Made by a program: the position numbers and the translations under genes
Shown here: one piece after another, positions 6,808-13,410 of the stretch
Layout of the letters: every line of letters starts with the position of its first letter
How positions within the stretch are numbered: the first letter of the stretch is position 1
Source of the DNA: Thermaerobacter marianensis
GTDB lineage: Bacteria > Bacillota > Sulfobacillia > DYIH01 > DYIG01
Length of the DNA stretch: 13,410 bases
NCBI GenBank assembly: GCA_020723725.1
Contig: DYIG01000028.1
Coordinates: forward strand, 1-13,410
Direction of reading: 5' to 3'
The notes under the pieces: generated by a model
The model's input: the letters and a program-made list of their open reading frames with translations, nothing else
Told to the model about the DNA's origin: nothing
Databases searched by the model: none

Positions 6808-6895
6808 CCTGCCACCCTGAGATGTTTGGTACGAAAAGTGGAGCCCCCTAATCGAGATAAAAGGCTTTTTGTCTATCGTGATTCACACCCACTCT

Positions 6896-7267
6896 TTAAC
6901 CTGCGGCTTCTTCCTCCCGGGACGCCCCCTCGACTAACTCAAGAATCACCATGGGTGCTGCGTCTCCCCTGCGTACCCCTACCTTATAAGTGCGAGTATA
7001 TCCCCCCGGACGATCCTTATAACGAGGAGCAATCGTGTCAAACAGCTTTTTGACCACCGTCTCGTCGGTGAGGTAGGCCATCACCTGACGGCGGGCATGC
7101 AAGTCGCCCCTCTTAGCCAGGGTAATCATTTTATCGGCTATCGATTTGACTTCGTGCGCCTTAGCATCAGTGGTCTCTATTCGCTCCTTGTCGAACAATG
7201 AGGTAACCATATTGCGAAACAGGGCGCGTCTGTGATCACTTCTTCTACCTAATTTTGCGCGCGACAT
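6896..7267 (-). CDS. rplQ: 50S ribosomal protein L17
   Basis: L17 is a large-subunit protein near the exit of the peptide tunnel. The 123-residue protein has the family signature KLGRRSDHRRALFRNMVTSLF at its start, TTDAKAHEVKSIADKMITLAKRGDLHARRQV in the middle and the C-terminal YTRTYKVGVRRGDAAPMVILELV. It is a little longer than many homologues because of an acidic tail (GASREEEAAG). It follows rpoA by 15 bases, the near-universal bacterial order, and is followed by the ECF genes, as in other Firmicutes. Confidence 0.98.
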   Translation of the reverse strand: MSRAKLGRRSDHRRALFRNMVTSLFDKERIETTDAKAHEVKSIADKMITLAKRGDLHARRQVMAYLTDETVVKKLFDTIAPRYKDRPGGYTRTYKVGVRRGDAAPMVILELVEGASREEEAAG

Positions 7268-7282
7268 TACATAAACCCCCTA

Positions 7283-8227
7283 TTACTCTTCGGACGGTTT
7301 AAGACTGAAACCCAAGCGGTTCAGTTTTTCCTCGACTTCATCAAGGGACTTCCTGCCCAAATTCCTAACCTTCATCATTTCATCTGCTGAACGTGAAACC
7401 AGCTCACCGATGGTATTAATTCCGGCCCTCTTAAGGCAGTTATACGACCGGACTGAAAGGTCAAGTTCATCGATGCTCATGTCCAACAGCTTATCCTTGT
7501 TGTCTTCCGCAGTCGGCGGCTCCTCTACTTCATTAACCGCTTCTGTTAGAGATATGAAGAGTTTGAGGTGTCTGTTCATTACTCTTGCCGCCGTACTGAC
7601 CGCCTCATCAGGACGGATGGCGCCATTGGTCCAAACTTCAAGCGTAAGCCTATCGTAGTTGGTAATCTGACCAACACGTGTATTCTCAACATTAAAATTA
7701 ACTTTTTTAATAGGTGAGAACACGGAATCAACGGGAATAACGCCTATGGGCTGGTTGCCTTTCTTATTTCGGTCTGCAGGTACGTAACCCCGCCCCCGCT
7801 CGACAGTCATTTCCATCCTGAGCCGCCCATTCTTATCAAGCGTGCAGATATGCAGGTCTGGGTTAATGACTTCGATATCCTGACCGCCACTAATATCCCC
7901 GGCCCGCACAGGCCCCTCCCCTTCAACTTCAAGGCGAAGAACCTGGGGCTCATCGGTATACATCTTCAGAGCCAAACTTTTAATGTTCAAAAGTATTTCG
8001 GTAACATCCTCCACCACACCAGGTACGGTTGAAAACTCGTGCAAAACCCCATCTATCTTAACGGACGTGACAGCAGCCCCCGGGAGGGAAGACAGCAGGA
8101 CACGCCGGAGTGAATTGCCAAGTGTAATACCATAACCCCTATCAAGCGGCTCAACCACAAACCGCCCGAAGGTGGCATCAGCTGATAAATCAACAGAATT
8201 AATAGTTGGTCTTTCCGTCTCAAACAT
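7283..8227 (-). CDS. rpoA: DNA-directed RNA polymerase subunit alpha
   Basis: Alpha forms the dimer on which RNA polymerase assembles, and its C-terminal domain contacts upstream promoter DNA and regulators. The 314-residue protein has the usual two-domain length. The N-terminal domain contains FGRFVVEPLDRGYGITLGNSLRRVLLSSLPG and VEDVTEILLNIK. A linker rich in acidic residues (about 230-245) leads to the C-terminal domain with RSYNCLKRAGINTIGEL and NLGRKSLDEVEEKL, the two helix-hairpin elements that bind DNA. It is preceded by 62 untranslated bases after rpsD, and its start ATG follows a G-rich Shine-Dalgarno. Confidence 0.99.
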   Translation of the reverse strand: MFETERPTINSVDLSADATFGRFVVEPLDRGYGITLGNSLRRVLLSSLPGAAVTSVKIDGVLHEFSTVPGVVEDVTEILLNIKSLALKMYTDEPQVLRLEVEGEGPVRAGDISGGQDIEVINPDLHICTLDKNGRLRMEMTVERGRGYVPADRNKKGNQPIGVIPVDSVFSPIKKVNFNVENTRVGQITNYDRLTLEVWTNGAIRPDEAVSTAARVMNRHLKLFISLTEAVNEVEEPPTAEDNKDKLLDMSIDELDLSVRSYNCLKRAGINTIGELVSRSADEMMKVRNLGRKSLDEVEEKLNRLGFSLKPSEE

Positions 8228-8289
8228 GAGATCAAACCCCCCTTGACCGCAGTGGCCACCCCTAAGAAAGTGCCGATAACCCGTTACGC
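8228..8289 (-). other. 62-base spacer between rpsD and rpoA
   Basis: This is one of the longer untranslated gaps in the cluster. It contains the perfect 8-base palindrome GTGGCCAC (8252-8259) and the G-rich ribosome-binding site of rpoA. I see no clear promoter hexamers and no terminator. Any regulatory role is unproven. Confidence 0.3.
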
Positions 8290-8916
8290 CTACCTGGAAT
8301 AATGCTCAACGATCAGAGATTCCTTGACTGGCGTGTCTATTTCCTCTCTCTCCGGTAAACGAACGATGGTGCCCTTCATGGCCTGCCGATCTACCGAAAG
8401 CCATTCAGGAACGGCCCTTCCCTGGAACTGCTCTGCCAACTCCAGAAACCTCGCGAGATTCCGGGATTTCTCCCTCACTTCAATCTCGTCACCAGGGCGA
8501 AGAAGATAGGACGGAATATTAACCTTTCTTCCGTTAATAGCAAAGTGATTATGCAGGATCAGCTGCCGCGCTTCAGCCCTAGAACCAGCAAAACCCATCC
8601 GATAAACTACGTTGTCCAGCCTTCTTTCCAGGATGCGAAGCAACGTTTCGCCAGTTACACCGCGCGCCTTGCTGGCCAAACCAACGTACCGCCTAAACTG
8701 GCGCTCCAAAACACCGTAAACCCGCCTGGCCTTCTGTTTCTCGCGCAGGTGCAAGCCATAGTCGGAAATCTTCTTCTTGTTCTGACCATGCTGCCCGGGT
8801 GCGTAGGTCCTGCGATCAACCGCACACTTCCCCGTGTAACAACGGTCACCCTTGAGAAACAACTTAATACCTTCGCGTCTACACAACTTGCATACTGGCC
8901 CGTTGTATTTAGCCAC
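8290..8916 (-). CDS. rpsD: 30S ribosomal protein S4, zinc-binding form
   Basis: S4 nucleates assembly of the 30S body by binding 16S rRNA. From the GTG start the protein has 208 residues. Cysteines fall at 9, 12, 26 and 31 (C-x2-C, x13, C-x4-C), the spacing that binds zinc in Thermus S4. An S4 RNA-binding domain follows (RRLDNVVYRMGFAGSRAEARQLI and later). The frame can also start at a TTG one codon earlier. I prefer GTG because it lies seven bases after GGAGGT (8929-8924) and gives the standard M-A-K-Y start and cysteine numbering. Having rpsD between rpsK and rpoA is typical of clostridia and unlike B. subtilis, where it is elsewhere and autoregulated. Confidence 0.98.
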   Translation of the reverse strand: MAKYNGPVCKLCRREGIKLFLKGDRCYTGKCAVDRRTYAPGQHGQNKKKISDYGLHLREKQKARRVYGVLERQFRRYVGLASKARGVTGETLLRILERRLDNVVYRMGFAGSRAEARQLILHNHFAINGRKVNIPSYLLRPGDEIEVREKSRNLARFLELAEQFQGRAVPEWLSVDRQAMKGTIVRLPEREEIDTPVKESLIVEHYSR

Positions 8917-8930
8917 CAATCATACCTCCG

Positions 8931-9335
8931 TTAAACACGTCGCCGCTTGGGTGGGCGGCATCCATTGTGGGGAATAGGGGTTACGTCCTTGATCATTGTT
9001 ACTTCCAACCCGGCTGCCTGCAGAGAACGTATCGCCGCTTCCCGCCCGGCTCCCGGACCTTTAACGAATACCTCTACCTCCCGCATACCATGCTCCATAG
9101 CCGTTTTGGCCGCTGATTCAGCCGCCATCTGGGCTGCAAAGGGTGTCCCCTTTTTTGACCCCTTAAACCCAATCGCACCAGCGCTGCCCCAGGAAATGGC
9201 GTTGCCCTGGCCGTCTGTTATGGTAACAATTGTATTGTTGAATGTTGAACGTATATGAGCAACGCCGCGCTCAACATTCTTGCGGTCCCGCCTTTTTGTG
9301 CGCCCGGCGCCTGCCTTCCCACGTTGCTTAACCAA
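8931..9335 (-). CDS. rpsK: 30S ribosomal protein S11
   Basis: S11 lies on the 30S platform near the E site and the mRNA exit. The 134-residue protein has the typical basic N-terminus, then KNVERGVAHIRSTFNNTIVTITD, GSKKGTPFAAQMAAE, the GPGAGREAAIRSL loop and the C-terminal TPIPHNGCRPPKRRRV. It begins with a TTG (9335-9333) placed eight bases after a strong GGAGGT (9349-9344). It lies 16 bases after rpsM and 14 before the rpsD GTG. Order rpsM-rpsK is universal in bacteria. Confidence 0.98.
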   Translation of the reverse strand: MVKQRGKAGAGRTKRRDRKNVERGVAHIRSTFNNTIVTITDGQGNAISWGSAGAIGFKGSKKGTPFAAQMAAESAAKTAMEHGMREVEVFVKGPGAGREAAIRSLQAAGLEVTMIKDVTPIPHNGCRPPKRRRV

Positions 9336-9351
9336 ATGCGATTACCTCCCC

Positions 9352-9723
9352 TTACTTTTTCCGCTTGGCTCCTACCGTCCTGCGCGGCCCTTTACGTGTA
9401 CGAGCATTGGTCTTGGTGCGCTGACCCCTGGCAGGTAAACCACGCCTGTGTCGCAAACCGCGATAGCTGCCTATATCTATAAGGCGCTTAATATTCATCT
9501 GGACTTCTGACCGCAACTCACCCTCGACTTTATAGTCGCGATCAATAACTTCCCTTAGCTTGGCCACCTCCGCCTCCGTAAGGTCCCTTACACGGGTGTC
9601 AGGATTGATACCTGTCTTTTCGAGAATCTCACGTGAACGGGCGAATCCGATACCGTATAAAACCGGCAAGGCTGCTTCAACCCGCCGTTCCCTGGGCAAG
9701 TCTATGCCTGCAATACGTGCCAC
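9352..9723 (-). CDS. rpsM: 30S ribosomal protein S13
   Basis: S13 sits in the 30S head, contacts the P-site tRNA and bridges to the 50S subunit. The 123-residue protein begins MARIAGIDLPRERRVEAAL, contains the YGIG helix-turn region and IGSYRGLRHRRGLPARGQRTKTNARTRKG, and ends with a lysine/arginine tail, all family hallmarks. The start codon is GTG, seven bases downstream of a perfect GGAGGTG (9737-9731). It follows rpmJ by 17 bases. Confidence 0.98.
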   Translation of the reverse strand: MARIAGIDLPRERRVEAALPVLYGIGFARSREILEKTGINPDTRVRDLTEAEVAKLREVIDRDYKVEGELRSEVQMNIKRLIDIGSYRGLRHRRGLPARGQRTKTNARTRKGPRRTVGAKRKK

Positions 9724-9740
9724 AATCTTTCACCTCCACC

Positions 9741-9854
9741 TTACCCCTGCTTTTGCTTGTGCTTGGGGTTTTCACAGATAACCATGACCCTTCCATGGCG
9801 CCGAATTATCTTGCACTTATCACATATCTTCTTCACAGATGGGCGAACCTTCAT
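9741..9854 (-). CDS. rpmJ: 50S ribosomal protein L36, zinc-binding form
   Basis: L36 is the smallest large-subunit protein and binds 23S rRNA near the peptidyl-transferase side. The 37-residue product begins MKVRPSVKKICDKCKIIRR and ends KHKQKQG, which is the normal length and sequence. Zinc ligands are visible as C11, C14, C27 and H32 (C-x2-C-x12-C-x4-H), so this is the metal-binding version and not the cysteine-less paralogue. It lies 19 bases after infA and 17 before rpsM, the conserved order. Confidence 0.97.
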   Translation of the reverse strand: MKVRPSVKKICDKCKIIRRHGRVMVICENPKHKQKQG

Positions 9855-9873
9855 GGCTTACACCCCCTTGATT

Positions 9874-10095
9874 TTAGCTACGTAAGCGGTACGTGATTCT
9901 TCCTCGAGTAAGGTCATAGGGCGAAAGCTCTACTGTGACCTTATCCCCGGGGAGGATCCTGATGAAGTGCATCCTGATCTTCCCTGATACATGTGCCAGA
10001 ACCTTATGGCCATTCTCCAACTCAACCCTAAACATACCATTAGGCAAGGGCTCTATGACTTTCCCCTGGACCTCGATAACGTCCTTTTTAGTCAT
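9874..10095 (-). CDS. infA: Translation initiation factor IF-1
   Basis: IF-1 occupies the A site of the 30S subunit during initiation. From the ATG at 10095 the protein has 73 residues. It begins MTKKDVIEVQGKV and contains ENGHKVLAHVSGKIRMHFIRILPGDKVTVELSPYDLTRGRITYR, an almost invariant OB-fold signature. A longer frame from a TTG at 10113 would add six residues absent from the family. The ATG has a purine-rich site GAGGGGAG (10111-10104) eight bases upstream, which settles the start. Its first codons overlap the stop of the KOW protein gene by eight bases, suggesting coupled translation. Confidence 0.98.
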   Translation of the reverse strand: MTKKDVIEVQGKVIEPLPNGMFRVELENGHKVLAHVSGKIRMHFIRILPGDKVTVELSPYDLTRGRITYRLRS

Positions 10096-10381
10096 GCGGT
10101 CTACTCCCCTCAAACATTAACAGCAGAGCCCTTTCAACCTCCTGGTCTGATATTGCTTTACCATTTTCAAACTTGCGCAGGAGTTCCTCACCGACCATTC
10201 CCCTATACTCAAGGTGCCTGGGATTCTTTTTTTTCGGCTTCGCTACGCGCCTTAATTGGCCATCCACCACCAGCGCATAGCGACCTTCATCGCCTAACCC
10301 GACAACCAGGAACGCGCGCCCACGGTCGCGCCCAGCCGTTGATACCACTACGGCGCCAGAACGCAAACCAGCTGGATTCAC
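10088..10381 (-). CDS. Small KOW-domain RNA-binding protein (L14e-like)
   Basis: From the GTG start the product has 97 residues. The first half (LRSGAVVVSTAGRDRGRAFLVV) is a KOW motif as found in ribosomal proteins and related to the archaeal/eukaryotic L14e family. It is followed by the basic stretch RRVAKPKKKNPRHLEY and a shorter helical tail. A homologous uncharacterised KOW protein occupies this place, between map and infA, in many clostridial genomes. I infer RNA binding, probably ribosome-associated; no specific function is known to me. A longer frame from 10450 adds 23 residues unlike the family. The GTG has GGAGGGG (10395-10389) seven bases upstream, which favours it. Confidence 0.85.
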   Translation of the reverse strand: MNPAGLRSGAVVVSTAGRDRGRAFLVVGLGDEGRYALVVDGQLRRVAKPKKKNPRHLEYRGMVGEELLRKFENGKAISDQEVERALLLMFEGSRPHD

Positions 10382-10477
10382 CCCTATACCCCTCCATAAC
10401 TGGGATATTGCACCAGGCCCCAGCGCATGCAAAAAATATTCTACCACCAAAGTTCTAATATATGCTAAAGTGCCATG
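10382..10477 (-). other. 96-base gap between map and the KOW gene
   Basis: The gap is AT-rich near map and contains the KOW gene ribosome-binding site. A TTGACC lies inside the last codons of map, but no good -10 box stands 16-18 bases from it. TAGAAT and TATATT are present without well-spaced partners. A weak internal promoter is possible but not supported. Confidence 0.25.
10389..10395 (-). promoter_or_regulatory. Ribosome-binding site of the KOW gene deciding the GTG start
   Basis: GGAGGGG on the minus strand lies seven bases upstream of GTG 10381-10379. The start of the KOW motif follows within a few residues. No similar site precedes the longer frame beginning at 10450. Confidence 0.7.
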
Positions 10478-11224
10478 TTAAGGCAAGGTCAAAATTTCAG
10501 GACCGTTAGCGGTTACGGCTACCGTATGTTCAAAGTGAGCAGATAGGCTTCCATCCTTGGTTCGTACTGTCCACCCGTCATCAGCCGTATAAACCTCATA
10601 ACCTCCGGCATTAACCATAGGTTCAATGGCAAAAACCATTCCCGGCATTAACAGCGGCCCCTTGCCTGGTGGCCCGAAATTAGGAATCTCAGGCTCCTCA
10701 TGGATCTTCTGGCCGACCCCGTGTCCAACATACTCCCTTACAACAGAAAAACCATTCGTCTCGACGTGTTGCTGGATGGCGTGGGATATATCGGTCAGGC
10801 GGTTACCCTCCCGTACCTTCTCAATCCCCGCAAGAAGAGACTCCCTGGTCACCCTCATCAAATCCTTGGCCTTCGGGGATATATCTCCCACCGGGAGAGT
10901 TATGGCGGCGTCTCCAACATACCCTTCAAACACTACTCCAACATCTATACTGATGATATCCCCTTCAACAAGCCGCCTTGAATTAGGTATACCATGAACA
11001 ACCTCGTCATTTATGGAGGCACAGATCGTAGCCGGATAACCACGGTAACCCTTAAATGCAGGAATGCCGCCCTTGTTTCGAATAAAACGTTCCGCAAAGG
11101 CATCCAAATCCCGCGTACTTACCCCCGGCTCGACACGCATCTGGAGCACCTCGAGACACTGAGCCACAATCCTACCAGCCTCTCTGAGGCGCTTGATTTC
11201 CCTTTCAGACCGTAGAACTATCAC
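10478..11224 (-). CDS. map: Methionine aminopeptidase, type I
   Basis: This enzyme removes the initiator methionine from nascent proteins with small second residues. The 248-residue protein has the five metal ligands of the pita-bread fold, Asp94, Asp105, His168, Glu201 and Glu232, plus the substrate-contacting His77. The motifs GYRGYPATICASINDEVVHG, VGHGVG and MVFAIEP are clear. It lacks the N-terminal zinc-finger or SH3-like extensions of other types, so it is type Ia. The start is a GTG seven bases after the adk TGA and has only a weak upstream purine site, so re-initiation after adk may help its translation. Order adk-map-infA is standard in Firmicutes. Confidence 0.97.
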   Translation of the reverse strand: MIVLRSEREIKRLREAGRIVAQCLEVLQMRVEPGVSTRDLDAFAERFIRNKGGIPAFKGYRGYPATICASINDEVVHGIPNSRRLVEGDIISIDVGVVFEGYVGDAAITLPVGDISPKAKDLMRVTRESLLAGIEKVREGNRLTDISHAIQQHVETNGFSVVREYVGHGVGQKIHEEPEIPNFGPPGKGPLLMPGMVFAIEPMVNAGGYEVYTADDGWTVRTKDGSLSAHFEHTVAVTANGPEILTLP

Positions 11225-11231
11225 AGCCGAC

Positions 11232-11876
11232 TCAGCTCACAACGGCCGCCGCGATATCTTGAGTCACGCTGTCAAGATTCTGCTCCCCGTTAATCTCCAA
11301 CAGCTTCCCTTGTCCACGATAATAGTCCAACAAAGGGGCCGTCTGCTGCCGATACACGGCCAGACGCTCGAGAATGGTTTCTTCCCTATCATCCTGGCGC
11401 TGGTGCAATTCACTGCCACAAAGGTCGCAACGCCCTTCTTCACGAGAGGGATTCGCCGTGATGTGGTAGGTTGCTCCACAACCGGTACAGACCCTCCTCC
11501 CACCCAACCGCCGCATTATCTCTTCGTCCCTGACGCTTAGACTAATAGCCACATCAATGCTAATCCCCATGTCAGATAAAACTGAATCCAGAGCAGTGGC
11601 CTGCCCGAAGGTGCGAGGGAAACCATCCAGAACAAAACCACGGCTGCAGTCTTCCTGTTCCAGCCTTTCACGCACAACTGCCACCGTAACCTCGTCAGGA
11701 ACCAACTTCCCGGAATCAAGGTACTTCCGTATCTCCCTGCCCAGATTGGTCTCGTTCTTGATGGCCTGGCGAAAGATATCCCCGGTAGCGATGTGGGGGA
11801 GTCCCATCCTTTCGGCTAAACGGGCCGCCTGGGTCCCTTTACCGGCGCCTGGCGGTCCCAAAAAAACGACACGCAT
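11232..11876 (-). CDS. adk: Adenylate kinase, zinc-binding LID
   Basis: Adenylate kinase interconverts ATP plus AMP and two ADP. The 214-residue protein is the long bacterial form. It has the P-loop GPPGAGKGT (7-15), the AMP-binding region with TGD (31-33) and LDGFPRT (83-89), and a LID domain with four cysteines at 130, 133, 150 and 153. This is the zinc-binding pattern of Gram-positive enzymes, where E. coli instead has His/Ser/Asp/Thr. Arg88, Arg123 and the DDREETI segment (about 161-167) match known substrate-contact positions. It starts 13 bases after the secY stop. Confidence 0.98.
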   Translation of the reverse strand: MRVVFLGPPGAGKGTQAARLAERMGLPHIATGDIFRQAIKNETNLGREIRKYLDSGKLVPDEVTVAVVRERLEQEDCSRGFVLDGFPRTFGQATALDSVLSDMGISIDVAISLSVRDEEIMRRLGGRRVCTGCGATYHITANPSREEGRCDLCGSELHQRQDDREETILERLAVYRQQTAPLLDYYRGQGKLLEINGEQNLDSVTQDIAAAVVS

Positions 11877-11889
11877 ATGATCACCGCCA

Positions 11890-13161
11890 TTACTTCATGA
11901 AGCCCTGATAATGGCGCATCAACATATGCGCCTCAATTTGTTTCATGGTTTCAAGTGAAACGCCCACCACGATAAGGAGGGCGGTGCCGCCAAAATAGAT
12001 ATTAGGTATATTGGTTAGACTCCCGAAGAAAACCGGCAAAATCGAAATGGCCGCAAGGAATATGGCGCCGGCAATTGTTATGCGCTCCATAACCTTCGCC
12101 AGGTACTGAGCCGTCGGCTTGCCAGGCCTCAGTCCGGGAATAAAACCACCATATTTCTTAATATTGTCCGCTACATCGTTGGGGTTAAAGATTACCGCAG
12201 TATAGAAAAAGGTGAAAAAGATAATAAGTAACGCATAAAAAATGGTATATAAAACAGAACCGAAACCAAGGGCATTTGCGATAGCCACTGCCCAAGGGTG
12301 CTGAATAAATTGTGCGATCGTTGAAGGGAACGCCAGAATCGATGCGGCAAAAATGACGGGAATAACACCAGCCTGATTAACTCGAATCGGTATATGTGAT
12401 GTTTGCCCGCCGTACATCTTCCGTCCCACGACACGCTTTGCATATTGGACCGGAACCCTTCGTGTGCCTTGCTGAACCCATACGACACCAGCGATAACCA
12501 CCAGTCCAATTAGAACTAGAATAATTATGTTAAATATCGATATCCGGCCACCATTCAGATACTCAACAATTTTAGTAAGCCCTGAAGGCAACCTGGACAC
12601 TATGCCAGCGAAAACAAGTAGCGATATGCCGTTGCCGATCCCTTTTTCCGTGATTTGTTCGCCCAGCCACATGAGAAAGGTAGTGCCTGCGGTCAACGCA
12701 ACTACGATTACGAGGAAGGAGCCAAAGCCAGGGGTTAGTATAGCCCCGCTAATATTGAGGTAATAGGTCACACCGACAGACTGAACTGCCCACAGTATAA
12801 CAGTGCCATAGCGAGTCCACTGGGTTAGACGCTTCCTGCCCTCTTCGCCCTCTTTAGCCCATTTTTCAAATGTGGGGACCACTATAGTAAGCAACTGCAT
12901 GACGATAGACGCGTTAATATAGGGGATGATGCTCATTGCAAACACCGTAAAAGCACGCAGAGCACCACCAGCAAACACATCCAGAAACGCGAATAGGGTT
13001 CCGCTTGCAAAGAGCTCCTCTACCTTTTGCGGATTTACACCGGGAACCGGTACATGTGCACCTATGCGAAACACCAGGAACATCCATAAAGTAAAAAAGA
13101 TCCTCTTGCGAAGTTCCGGAATCTGAAAGGCCTTAGTTAAGCTCGCTAATAATGATGCCAT
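11890..13161 (-). CDS. secY: Preprotein translocase subunit SecY
   Basis: SecY is the channel of the general secretion pathway in the cytoplasmic membrane. The protein has about 423 residues and roughly ten hydrophobic segments. The family start IPELRKRIFFTLWMFLVFRIG, TM2 with MSIIPYINASIVMQLL, TM5 with EKGIGNGISLLVFAGI and the cytoplasmic loop GGFIPGLRPGKPTAQYL, whose Arg is important for SecA-driven transport, are all visible. The C-terminus (ETMKQIEAHMLMRHYQGF) is typical. A GTG one codon upstream (13164) could also serve. The ATG keeps a seven-base gap to the GGGGGG run. It follows rplO by 24 bases, the conserved order. Confidence 0.98.
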   Translation of the reverse strand: MASLLASLTKAFQIPELRKRIFFTLWMFLVFRIGAHVPVPGVNPQKVEELFASGTLFAFLDVFAGGALRAFTVFAMSIIPYINASIVMQLLTIVVPTFEKWAKEGEEGRKRLTQWTRYGTVILWAVQSVGVTYYLNISGAILTPGFGSFLVIVVALTAGTTFLMWLGEQITEKGIGNGISLLVFAGIVSRLPSGLTKIVEYLNGGRISIFNIIILVLIGLVVIAGVVWVQQGTRRVPVQYAKRVVGRKMYGGQTSHIPIRVNQAGVIPVIFAASILAFPSTIAQFIQHPWAVAIANALGFGSVLYTIFYALLIIFFTFFYTAVIFNPNDVADNIKKYGGFIPGLRPGKPTAQYLAKVMERITIAGAIFLAAISILPVFFGSLTNIPNIYFGGTALLIVVGVSLETMKQIEAHMLMRHYQGFMK

Positions 13162-13185
13162 CACATCACCCCCCGACTACCCTCA

Positions 13186-13410
13186 TTAACTGAGGGCAAC
13201 GGCCTGCCCCCCGGCGGCTTCGATCTTACTCGTAGCCTCTTTACTGAAGGCATGAGCGCGTACGACCAGTTTCTTATTCAAATCTCCCCCGCCTAAGATC
13301 TTTATACCGTCCTTAGGGTTACGCACCAGCCGAGACGACAGGAGCAATTCCGGGGTGATCTCTGTTCCATCCTCAAAATCATTTAGCCGTTCCACGTTAA
13401 CCACCGCAAA
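13186..13410 (-). CDS. rplO: 50S ribosomal protein L15, C-terminal part
   Basis: The frame is open to the window edge and encodes the last 74 residues of L15, a late-assembly large-subunit protein. The visible part reads FAVVNVERLNDFEDGTEITPELL, then a segment with DGIKILGGGDL, and ends with the KIEAAGGQAV motif and a short tail, all typical of the L15 C-terminal domain. The GTG at 13404 is an internal valine codon, not a start. It is followed by secY as in most bacteria. Confidence 0.95.
   Translation of the reverse strand, partial: FAVVNVERLNDFEDGTEITPELLLSSRLVRNPKDGIKILGGGDLNKKLVVRAHAFSKEATSKIEAAGGQAVALS

Noticed and set aside
6863..6872. Programmed frameshift heptamer in the run of A residues near the ecfA1 5' end
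   Set aside because: The run has five A residues, so it is not the A-AAA-AAG slippery heptamer. The shift needed would be +1 or -2, not the usual -1. I keep the missing start as a finding but do not claim programmed frameshifting.
8909..8929. Four-codon minigene ATG ATT GGT GGC TAA at the rpsD start
   Set aside because: The ATG directly abuts GGAGGT with no spacing, so initiation there is unlikely. The in-frame GTG of rpsD is correctly spaced.
10430..10495. Internal promoter between map and the KOW gene
   Set aside because: TTGACC is present within the map 3' end, but no reasonable -10 lies 16-18 bases downstream. Other AT-rich hexamers lack a -35 partner.
1..13410. CRISPR arrays, tRNA or rRNA genes, insertion sequences, phage or defence genes
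   Set aside because: No direct-repeat array, cloverleaf, transposase or terminal inverted repeat was recognised. Nearly all sequence is accounted for by conserved housekeeping genes.

Overview
The window is a housekeeping region of a Gram-positive bacterium. The layout and protein sequences point to a clostridial-type Firmicute, most like the Desulfotomaculum/Pelotomaculum (Peptococcaceae) group. The reasons are that rpsD sits between rpsK and rpoA, a small KOW protein sits between map and infA, an ECF transporter module follows rplQ, and the Shine-Dalgarno sites are strong and purine-rich with many GTG/TTG starts. The genus is an inference from gene order; no search was possible.

Positions 13410 down to 2656 on the minus strand form the distal part of the long ribosomal-protein cluster. 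In transcription order it is rplO (3' end only), secY, adk, map, a KOW RNA-binding protein, infA, rpmJ, rpsM, rpsK, rpsD, rpoA, rplQ, ecfA1, ecfA2, ecfT, truA, rplM, rpsI. Gaps are mostly under 30 bases, and several genes overlap or carry their ribosome-binding site inside the previous gene. This suggests one or a few polycistronic units. A good sigma-A-type promoter just downstream of truA gives rplM-rpsI its own entry point. A strong GC-rich hairpin at 2604-2627 with a T-rich tail ends the cluster after rpsI and can also stop the convergent accC transcript. Together the genes cover ribosome assembly, translation initiation, mRNA synthesis (RNA polymerase alpha), protein export (SecY), N-terminal methionine removal, adenylate balance, tRNA pseudouridylation and vitamin/metal uptake energising (EcfA1-EcfA2-EcfT).

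Positions 1 to about 2580 hold two metabolic genes, divergently transcribed from a 166-base AT-rich spacer: argF (ornithine carbamoyltransferase, minus) and a stand-alone biotin carboxylase (accC-type, plus). The spacer carries a recognisable argF promoter and, just downstream of the predicted start point, a near-consensus ARG box. That operator contains the upstream ATG that would give the longest argF reading frame, so the downstream GTG with its strong Shine-Dalgarno is the better start.

I do not see an undescribed system, mobile element, CRISPR array, tRNA or rRNA here. No gene-free stretch exceeds 300 bases. The points worth a second look are the ARG-box/start-codon arrangement of argF, the missing canonical start codon of ecfA1, an unusual roughly 20-residue insert in TruA, the orphan biotin carboxylase, and the small KOW protein.
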